Shown piece after piece: positions 1-4,942 of a stretch of 6,938 nt of DNA. The position numbers and the translations under genes are program-made. Within the stretch, counting starts at the first letter, position 1, and each line of letters starts with the position of its first letter. The notes beneath the pieces were generated by a model, which was given only the letters and a program-made list of their open reading frames with translations, was not told the origin of the DNA and made no database searches. Source of the stretch: SIAJ01 sp036266155 (GTDB lineage: Bacteria; Planctomycetota; Planctomycetia; Gemmatales; Gemmataceae); assembly GCA_036266155.1 (NCBI GenBank), contig DATANR010000176.1, forward strand, positions 1-6,938, read 5' to 3'.

Positions 1-41
1 CCGAGGCGGTCGATCAGTTCGCCAAGTTGTCGCGGGCTCAT
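1..41 (-). CDS. Possible start of a leftward gene cut by the window edge
   Basis: Reading leftward from an ATG at 41-39, thirteen codons remain open to the edge and give MSPRQLGELIDRLG, the last residue from a partial codon. The peptide begins like some planctomycete sigma-70-like or other small regulatory proteins ('..LGELIDRHG..'), but so few residues cannot identify a family. No clear Shine-Dalgarno precedes the ATG; the bases just upstream read CTTCCTCTCA on that strand. The AT-rich stretch at 61-75 would lie in its upstream region. It could equally be a chance open stretch. Confidence 0.3.
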   Translation of the reverse strand, partial: MSPRQLGELIDRL

Positions 42-163
42 TGAGAGGAAGACGACACGGTGTGGAAAATATTCCGCGCTCGATCATCGAACGCTTACAC
101 ACTTGTTTAGAACTGAAGCTTCCAAATGCGTTTCGTTTCACTGCAGATTTCAAAGATTGCCAA

Positions 164-203
164 CAGAGATTGCCAGACACATATAGGGGTTTGGCAATCT
201 CTG
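164..203. repeat. 15-bp inverted repeat (hairpin)
   Basis: The arm CAGAGATTGCCAGAC (164-178) pairs with GTTTGGCAATCTCTG (189-203) along all 15 bases, with a single G-T (G-U in RNA) pair, around a 10-base loop. The core AGATTGCCA also occurs once more as a direct copy just upstream, at about 154-162. There is no run of T after either arm, so it is not a typical intrinsic terminator. It could be an RNA structure, a dyad operator or the remnant of a mobile-element end. Confidence 0.6.
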
Positions 204-404
204 CCGATTCGTCGCCATAACTCCTTTGGAAATAGTCTCTTGTGAAACACACACGAAAACAAATTCGTGCGCAATGAAAGGCCGTCTTTTAGAATGAGGC
301 TGGTGCCGGTTGCGGGGCAATGGACGACATCGCAGTGCTTCGAAAATCGATTTGAACGTGAGAAAAGTGCCCATGCGAGTAATCGCTGGAGAGCGAGTAT
401 TTTC

Positions 405-423
405 GAACCTTGTCTGAAGGTTC
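405..423. repeat. Small perfect hairpin
   Basis: GAACCTT (405-411) and AAGGTTC (417-423) are perfect reverse complements around a 5-base loop. A TTGACA hexamer follows directly at 424-429, but no matching -10 box lies 16-18 bases downstream, so I do not call a promoter. Short dyads of this size can arise by chance. Confidence 0.3.
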
Positions 424-565
424 TTGACACTGAAATGATAGGCGTGCTGGAATGGGGCCCGGTTACAGCGTGCAGCAGCGCCGTGCCGCGATCCCGCGCG
501 TTGGCGCGTCGAAATGCCGACTTCGCCCTCAGTCCAACGACCCCGGCCACGCACGGGCCGGACCA

Positions 566-947
566 ATGGAACCGAGGCCACTGATACGAAAGCGATTTCG
601 AGGGAAGGTCAGTGATCGCCCAACCAACGATGATTGGTGGGGTGGAAAGCCCTATCATCGCGGGGCCAAGTGTCCCGCATGTAAGATTCCCTTCTTGCTG
701 CTGTGGGACATCAGCGGCCGACTTGTTTGGGTGGGTCTCCGAATTCACACAATGGAACTGCTATTTGGCAAACCAAAAATACTCTGAATATCTGAACGAC
801 ATCTTCGGTTCATTCGATCCCGAGGAAGACACAATCGATGAGTGGTATCGGACCGCTAATTACATCAATGACCGCTGGCTCTCACGTCTTGAGGATGTTT
901 TTGCAACGGACACGATGACAAGTGGAATCGGGAATTGCCGTGGATAG
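566..947 (+). pseudogene. Probable decayed zinc-ribbon-type gene with a frame break
   Basis: From the ATG at 566 the first frame encodes a protein-like stretch with RPTNDDWWGGKPYHRGAKC followed by PACKIPFLLLWDI. This gives a CxxC knuckle (CPAC) next to a hydrophobic strand, resembling the N-terminal part of small planctomycete zinc-ribbon proteins that normally have a second Cys pair. After about residue 52 the reading loses protein character and stops at 785-787. In the +1 frame, 780-947 then reads as a plausible acidic C-terminal piece (YLNDIFGSFDPEEDTIDEWY... to a TAG at 945-947). The two halves therefore lie in different frames and the second Cys pair is absent. A GAGG at 574-577 precedes an ATA at 584, which might be a lost ATG. 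Family assignment is from memory and weak; two unrelated chance frames remain possible. Confidence 0.35.
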
Positions 948-1143
948 CCAGTCGACGTTGTCGCAGCCCTGCTAAGGATCTCGGAGCGTTGGGCACAACC
1001 AGCCGCGGAGCCCGAAGCGCGACGCGAGGGCGGAGCGGACTGGAATTCGTAACAACGCCGCGCGGGGCGCCGTCGCGTCGCCCTTCGGGCTCCGGCGGTT
1101 TGACCTTAGATTTGCATGCCAGTCGCAATTAGGTAACCTGCTC
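948..1143. other. Intergenic stretch containing the large inverted repeat
   Basis: No credible gene is seen. Open frames on both strands here translate to Arg/Pro/Ser-rich low-complexity peptides that simply mirror the GC-rich inverted repeat at 1003-1098. Confidence 0.5.
1003..1098. repeat. Large GC-rich inverted repeat, REP-like
   Basis: The left arm at 1003-1029 contains GGAGCCCGAAGCGCGACGCG. The right arm at 1071-1098 contains CGTCGCGTCGCCCTTCGGGC. The arms are reverse complements over about 26 bases, with one base bulged and one or two mismatches, around a loop of about 41 bases that is itself GC-rich. The arm sequence resembles short palindromic intergenic repeats I associate with planctomycete genomes; that is recollection, not a search. 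It lies upstream of the rightward gene cluster. A transcript through it would fold strongly, but no T-run follows. Confidence 0.65.
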
Positions 1144-1173
1144 GTGGCATGCCGTTCCACCCCGCCCTAGAAT
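1144..1173 (+). promoter_or_regulatory. Candidate sigma-70-type promoter for the DUF4139-like gene
   Basis: TAGAAT at 1168-1173 matches the TATAAT consensus at five of six positions. GTGGCA at 1144-1149 matches TTGACA at four of six, with an 18-base spacer. Transcription would begin near 1180, leaving a leader of about 48 bases before the ATG at 1228. The TAGAAT sits in the loop of a small stem (CGCCC / GGGCG), which may be coincidental. This is a sequence match only. Confidence 0.35.
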
Positions 1174-1215
1174 CGGGCGTAGCTCATCCCTTCATGTCCC
1201 TCCCTACGCATTCGC

Positions 1216-1219
1216 GGAG
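1216..1219 (+). promoter_or_regulatory. Ribosome binding site deciding the start at 1228
   Basis: GGAG lies 8 bases before the ATG at 1228. An in-frame GTG at 1219 would begin inside this GGAG and has no site of its own, so the ATG is preferred. Confidence 0.6.
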
Positions 1220-1227
1220 TGACCAAC

Positions 1228-2733
1228 ATGCGCCAGGTGCTGTTTGCGGCCCTGTTCGGCCTGCTTATCGCCGATCTCCTGACGGGAGCGGAACCCACGC
1301 CGGAGCCGCTGGCCAAAAGCACAATCACCTCCGTCGGCGTGTTCAAGAACGGACTCGCCCTCGTGCAGCAGGAGATCGACGTGCCAGGTCCGGGCGCCTA
1401 TCGCCTCGACATTGCCCCCAACCCCGTTCATGGTTCCTTCTGGATCAAGAGCAACTGTGATGTGGAATCGGCGCTGAAGCTGCTCGACTTCGACACGCCG
1501 CGGCCGGTCGCCGGACTCCAAGATGAACTCGCCGGCAAGAACGTCGTCATTCACCTGAAGGATAAGGCGGACGGGATTGCCGGTACCGTCGAGCCGACGT
1601 CCCGCAGCCAATCGAGCTTTGTGACTGTCAAAACCGCCACCGGCTCGACCTACATCAACCCGGCCGAGATCACGTCCATCGACGTCAAGGGCGCGGGCAA
1701 GACCAAGGAAGGCACGATCAAGCAGCAGCGGCCCGTACTGGTCTTGACCGTCGACAAGACGGACAAGAAGCCCGCCATCGTCCTGTCGTATCTGACGCAT
1801 GGCTTCAGTTGGGCGCCGAGTTACCTCGTCGAGATCGGCGACGGCAACAACCTCACGATCGAGATGGCCGCCGCCGTGCGCAACGAGTTCGCCGACCTGA
1901 AGGAATCCGAGATCAAACTGATGACCGGCACGCCGGCGATCGAGTTCTCCAACGTAATCTCGCCCCTGTCGCCGAAGCAGAACCTCGAAAAATTCCTCTC
2001 GGCATTGCAGTCGGACGGCTTGCCGGGCGTGGACGGCAACGAAATGCAATTTACGTCGATCGGCAAACGCAATCTGAAGTCGGGCGAGTCTCTGTCGCTC
2101 CGCGTCGGCCGCGCGAAGGTGGGCTACGAGCGACTCGTCGAGTGGAACGTGGCGAGCGACGAAAACGGGTCGATCACGGAAGAGACGTGGGATGTGTTGC
2201 AATTCAAAAACCCGTTCGCATTCCCGATGGGCACCGCGCCGGCGATGGTGATGGACCGGGACCAGTTCAAGAGCCAGCGGACCTGCTCACGGGCGCTGGT
2301 CGGCGAGGCGTCCTCGCTTCGGTTCGCGCGATCGCAGGACATGCGCACCCGCGGCAAGGAGAGCGAAGAGTTGGTCAAGAAGCCGGCAGAGAAGGATGCC
2401 AAGGTCGACAAGGAAGCCAAGATCGAGAAGGGCGAGATCATCCGCATCGGCATGAACGAGTACCGCCGCGCGACGATCGACGGCGAGTTGACGGTGACCA
2501 ACCAGCGGAAGCAGCCGAGCAAGGTCATTCTGCGCCGCGATATCAAGGGGAAAGTTCTGCAGACGGACGTCGACGCGAAGGTGCAGGCTTACGAGGAAGG
2601 ACTGCGGGCGGTGAACCCGTCGAACGAGATCGTTTGGACGGTCAGCCTTGGCGCCGGCGAAGAGAAGACCGTGCGCTACCGCTACACGGCATTGATTCTT
2701 CTGAGCCGGGAGCGATGGGCCGCCACGTGGTAG
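1228..2733 (+). CDS. Secreted DUF4139-like protein
   Basis: A 501-residue protein of unknown function. The N-terminus (MRQVLFAALFGLLIADLLTG) is a Sec-type signal peptide with a likely cut after Ala21, so it should act outside the cytoplasmic membrane. Residues about 30-60 (TSVGVFKNGLALVQQEIDVP) resemble the N-terminal beta region of DUF4139-type proteins. The family-like signature follows at 192-199 (GFSWAPSY), then 'AAAVRNEFADLKESEIKLMTGTP', matching the usual 'SWxPxY ... TGxP' pattern of DUF4139. The C-terminus (AGEEKTVRYRYTAL) also fits the family's last strand, so the gene looks complete. A Lys/Glu-rich charged linker at about 376-401 interrupts the domain. The start is chosen by GGAG 8 bases upstream and by the signal peptide. 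It stands alone, with 178 bases before the next gene. The coding call is firm; the DUF4139 label rests on motif memory. Confidence 0.8.
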   Translation: MRQVLFAALFGLLIADLLTGAEPTPEPLAKSTITSVGVFKNGLALVQQEIDVPGPGAYRLDIAPNPVHGSFWIKSNCDVESALKLLDFDTPRPVAGLQDELAGKNVVIHLKDKADGIAGTVEPTSRSQSSFVTVKTATGSTYINPAEITSIDVKGAGKTKEGTIKQQRPVLVLTVDKTDKKPAIVLSYLTHGFSWAPSYLVEIGDGNNLTIEMAAAVRNEFADLKESEIKLMTGTPAIEFSNVISPLSPKQNLEKFLSALQSDGLPGVDGNEMQFTSIGKRNLKSGESLSLRVGRAKVGYERLVEWNVASDENGSITEETWDVLQFKNPFAFPMGTAPAMVMDRDQFKSQRTCSRALVGEASSLRFARSQDMRTRGKESEELVKKPAEKDAKVDKEAKIEKGEIIRIGMNEYRRATIDGELTVTNQRKQPSKVILRRDIKGKVLQTDVDAKVQAYEEGLRAVNPSNEIVWTVSLGAGEEKTVRYRYTALILLSRERWAATW

Positions 2734-2824
2734 GAGGGGCCGACGGCTTCTTCAGCTTGTCCTGCAATCGACTGGCGTACAATTCGGCGCGGCTATCGAA
2801 CTGAACGCGGACGATATGGTTCAT
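2642..2824 (-). CDS. Possible small leftward ORF, antisense to the end of the DUF4139-like gene
   Basis: An ATG at 2824-2822 opens 60 codons. The first 27 (MNHIVRVQFDSRAELYASRL and on to KKPS) lie in the intergenic gap, use G or C at about 78% of third positions and have a plausible amphipathic composition. The last part (beginning about 2733 and below) overlaps the DUF4139-like gene on the other strand and turns into an Arg/Ser-rich tail. No good Shine-Dalgarno is present, and I recognise no family. The opposite strand of the gap is also open without a start codon, a common shadow effect in GC-rich DNA. It may be a small gene, a truncated gene or chance. Confidence 0.2.
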   Translation of the reverse strand: MNHIVRVQFDSRAELYASRLQDKLKKPSAPPTTWRPIAPGSEESMPCSGSARSSLRRRQG

Positions 2825-2842
2825 GACTTCGAGTCCATCTAT

Positions 2843-2870
2843 TTGACAGGCAGTCCTGGTCCTGCATGCT
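2843..2870 (+). promoter_or_regulatory. Weak candidate promoter for the STAS gene
   Basis: A perfect TTGACA at 2843-2848 is followed after 16 bases by CATGCT (2865-2870), which matches TATAAT at only three of six positions. If real, the leader before the ATG at 2912 would be about 35 bases. A perfect -35 hexamer in a 178-base gap is suggestive, but the -10 is poor. Confidence 0.25.
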
Positions 2871-2899
2871 GACGGCCAAGCTCCGCGTATCCCTGGTAC

Positions 2900-2903
2900 G
2901 GAG
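2900..2903 (+). promoter_or_regulatory. Ribosome binding site of the STAS gene
   Basis: GGAG stands 8 bases before the ATG at 2912 and supports that start. Confidence 0.6.
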
Positions 2904-2911
2904 ACGGATCG

Positions 2912-3280
2912 ATGCCCTCTGAGTTGACCGTCGAAACCCGTTTGGTCGACAACGACATCCTGGCGATCATCCTACACGGCAGCCTGGAGACCGCGACGAC
3001 CGATCAGTTCAATCGGGCCGTGGAGGCTCATTTGGCAAAGGGGCTGACCAAGTTCATCATCGATTGCCGATACGTGGGCTATGTATCGAGCGCCGGCATC
3101 GGCTCCCTGGTCGCGCTGCAAACGCGGCTTCGCAAACGCGGTGGCGAAGTGAAGCTGGCCGCGGTGCAGGGAATGGTGGTTGACTTGATGCGCCTCGTAC
3201 GCCTGGATAAGCTCCTGAACATTTACGGCGACCTGGAGTTTGCCCGCCAGGCATTCGCACAAGGCCATTCGCCCGGATGA
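2912..3280 (+). CDS. STAS-domain protein, anti-sigma-factor-antagonist type
   Basis: A 122-residue single-domain protein, close to the length of SpoIIAA/RsbV. The fold order is visible: an N-terminal strand (ILAIILHGSLET, 16-27), a helix (TDQFNRAVEAHLAKG, 30-44), a strand (KFIIDCRYVGYV, 47-58), the loop SSAGIGSL at 59-66, a helix (LVALQTRLRKRGG), a strand (EVKLAAV) and a last helix ending 'MRLVRLDKLLNIYGDLEFA'. In the family, a Ser in this loop is phosphorylated by an anti-sigma kinase and dephosphorylated by a PP2C phosphatase; here Ser60 aligns with that residue (Ser59 is adjacent). The usual Asp before it is replaced by Ser59, as in many bacterial STAS proteins. It should be cytosolic and switch a partner. 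No kinase, phosphatase or sigma factor lies in the window. The stop at 3278-3280 is 91 bases before the preferred start of the next gene, or 13 before its alternative start. Confidence 0.9.
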   Translation: MPSELTVETRLVDNDILAIILHGSLETATTDQFNRAVEAHLAKGLTKFIIDCRYVGYVSSAGIGSLVALQTRLRKRGGEVKLAAVQGMVVDLMRLVRLDKLLNIYGDLEFARQAFAQGHSPG

Positions 3281-3362
3281 TGCATTTCATACGATGACGG
3301 CAGACCACTCGCCGGCGCTCGTTCGCGATACGACTCTCTCGATCCCACAACCGCGGTTTTCC

Positions 3363-3366
3363 GGAG
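3363..3366 (+). promoter_or_regulatory. Ribosome binding site deciding the DoxX-like start
   Basis: GGAG lies 5 bases before the ATG at 3372. The upstream in-frame ATG at 3294 has only a weak GGAT about 16 bases away, so 3372 is favoured, though not proven. Confidence 0.45.
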
Positions 3367-3371
3367 CCGTC

Positions 3372-4898
3372 ATGAGCCTGGCATCCGTCCCCACGTCGGC
3401 TGCGCCGCCCGTCCTGCTCGATCCGCGGCCGCGCTGGAACCTGGTTGAGCGCATCGCATTCCGGTTCTTCTTCTGTTATTTCATCCTGTACATCCTGCCC
3501 TTCCCCATCGGCGAATTGTCGGGCCTCATCGCCAGCGTGCGCATGCTGACGAGAAGTCACGAGCCGACGATGGAAGAGTTGATGAATGACGAACCGTCGG
3601 AGCCGTTCTTCGAGAAGTACATCACCAAGCCCTACAAGGACGGCATGGATTGGTCGGTGCTGTGGGTCGGAAAACAGGTTTTCAAAAAGGAACTCGAGTA
3701 CCGGCCGCTCGGCAGCGGCGACACGACGTGGAACTACGTGCAAATCTTCGCGATCGCGTTCGTGTCCGCAACGCTGACTCTTCTCTGGACACTGACCGCG
3801 TCGCTCTGGTGGAGATTTCGACAGCGCGAGCAGCCGGCCTATCCGTATTTGCATGAAGCGTTGCACATTTACGTCCGCTTTTATCTTGCGTACTACATGG
3901 TCATCTACGGTTCGTTCAAGGTGATCAAGCTCCAGTTCCCATCGGCGAGCGCGGACGGCCTCTTGCACACGTATGGCGAATCGTCGCCGATGCATCTGCT
4001 GTGGACGTTCATGGGCGCATCCGAAGGATACAACTGGTTCACCGGCGGCGGCGAAGTGCTCGGCGGTTTCCTCTTGTGCTTTCGGCGAACCACGCTGCTC
4101 GGAGCGCTCGTCTCCTGTGGCGTGATGGTGCACGTGGCTGCGTTGAATTTTTGCTACGACGTACCGGTGAAGCTGTTCTCGATGCACCTAGTGCTCGCCA
4201 GCCTATTCGTGATGTCGCCCGATTGGCCGTGGCTATTCCGCGTGTTCGTGCTGGGCCAGCGCACGACGCCGCGCGGCATGACCACGCTCTCTCGGTGGAA
4301 GTGGCTGAACTGGAGCGCGTTCGCTTTGCGCACCCTTGTCGTCGGCACGTTCCTCACGGTGACCTTCTACGGTGCCGTGAAGCAGAGCAAGGTTTACGGC
4401 GACAAAGCGCCACAGCCGCCGATGAGCGGATTGTGGGACGTTGCGGAATTCACGCTCGATGGCAACGTCCGGCCGCCGTTGACCACGGATGCGGGTCGCT
4501 GGCAGCGCTTTGTCATCGTCAATAACTTCCGCGGGACCATGTTGATGGCGACCACGATGACGGGCGGCAAGATGACATATTTGGCGTCCGTCGACGACGA
4601 GAGCCACACCATTGTCTTGTCGAGCTTTGGCGCCGCGCCCGGCCAGCCGCCGACGGGGACGATTCAGTTCACCAAAGTGTTTGCCGAATTGTATCTGATG
4701 GATGGCGAAGTGCAGATGTTTGCGGACGGCAAGTTTGGCAAGAAGCAGGTGCGGATGCTCGTCCGCCACGTCGGCGATGACAAGTTCTTGCTCAAGAGCC
4801 GCGGCTTCCACTGGATCAACGAGTGGCCATACAACTTCTACGGCCCCCGCGACCAGCCGCCGCCCAAGATCCCGCCGCCGCCGAAGCCCAAGGAGTGA
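3372..4898 (+). CDS. DoxX-like integral membrane protein with C-terminal soluble domain
   Basis: A 508-residue protein. About seven hydrophobic segments are visible: 28-47, 122-146, 166-186, 206-236 (with a Gly-rich GGGEVLGG), 241-262, 268-295 and 317-336. The Tyr/Gly-rich stretch 'YYMVIYGSFKVIKLQFP' (174-190) and 'FMGASEGYNWFTGGGE' resemble DoxX-family membrane proteins, whose exact activity is poorly defined. Other conserved-looking blocks are CFRRTTLLGAL and NFCYDVPVKLFSMHL. After the last helix, residues about 340-490 form a Trp/Phe-rich, probably beta-rich soluble domain (GLWDVAEFTLDGN ... LKSRGFHWINEWPYNFYG), which I do not recognise and which is not part of a typical short DoxX protein. 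It ends in a Pro/Lys tail (PPPKIPPPPKPKE). The start is set by GGAG at 3363; the in-frame ATG at 3294 would add 26 residues and close the gap to the STAS gene to 13 bases. The next gene begins 44 bases after the stop. The membrane protein call is firm, DoxX moderate. Confidence 0.8.
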   Translation: MSLASVPTSAAPPVLLDPRPRWNLVERIAFRFFFCYFILYILPFPIGELSGLIASVRMLTRSHEPTMEELMNDEPSEPFFEKYITKPYKDGMDWSVLWVGKQVFKKELEYRPLGSGDTTWNYVQIFAIAFVSATLTLLWTLTASLWWRFRQREQPAYPYLHEALHIYVRFYLAYYMVIYGSFKVIKLQFPSASADGLLHTYGESSPMHLLWTFMGASEGYNWFTGGGEVLGGFLLCFRRTTLLGALVSCGVMVHVAALNFCYDVPVKLFSMHLVLASLFVMSPDWPWLFRVFVLGQRTTPRGMTTLSRWKWLNWSAFALRTLVVGTFLTVTFYGAVKQSKVYGDKAPQPPMSGLWDVAEFTLDGNVRPPLTTDAGRWQRFVIVNNFRGTMLMATTMTGGKMTYLASVDDESHTIVLSSFGAAPGQPPTGTIQFTKVFAELYLMDGEVQMFADGKFGKKQVRMLVRHVGDDKFLLKSRGFHWINEWPYNFYGPRDQPPPKIPPPPKPKE

Positions 4899-4942
4899 TT
4901 GAGCCTTGCATGGAGCAACCAGCCTCTTTTGGATTATTGAAC

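Larger units (their letters stand above)
42..565. other. Intergenic stretch with no convincing gene
   Basis: Several open frames cross this stretch on both strands, but their translations are rich in Arg, Ser, Pro and Cys, match no family I recognise and lack good ribosome sites, so I read them as non-coding. Hand-counted 60-base blocks at 121-180 and 241-300 are about 43% GC, against about 65% in the gene at 1381-1440. It holds the hairpins at 164-203 and 405-423, and a GC-rich 6-bp stem at 543-561. It may be decayed sequence or a long spacer. Confidence 0.5.

Noticed and set aside
80..90. TCGATCATCGA palindrome and the nearby GGAAAATATTCC as operators
   Set aside because: Very short dyads that occur often by chance; no regulator or well-supported gene beside them.
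424..429. TTGACA resembling a -35 box
   Set aside because: No acceptable -10 hexamer at 16-18 bases and no gene starting downstream at a sensible distance.
543..561. GC-rich 6-bp stem (CCGGCC / GGCCGG) as a possible terminator
   Set aside because: No T-run on either side and no gene ending nearby.
107..748. Leftward 213-codon open frame in the left intergenic region
   Set aside because: Composition unlike a real protein, no family match that I recognise, crosses the hairpin at 164-203, and lies opposite the better-supported protein-like segment at 566-725.
1204..2202. Long leftward open frame opposite the DUF4139-like gene
   Set aside because: Rich in Arg, Val, Asp and His with no recognisable domain; it mirrors the GC-rich codon pattern of the rightward gene, which has a signal peptide, ribosome site and family motifs.
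1809..2804. Rightward 331-codon frame overlapping the DUF4139-like gene
   Set aside because: Arg/Gly/Asp-rich low-complexity translation, a frame shadow of the real gene.
3294..3371. Upstream ATG start for the DoxX-like gene, adding 26 residues
   Set aside because: Weaker ribosome site than the GGAG before 3372 and no recognisable conserved sequence in the extension; kept as an alternative rather than excluded.
3057..4187. Leftward 376-codon frame opposite the STAS and DoxX-like genes
   Set aside because: Spans two well-supported genes on the other strand and has a shadow-like Arg/His/Gln-rich composition.
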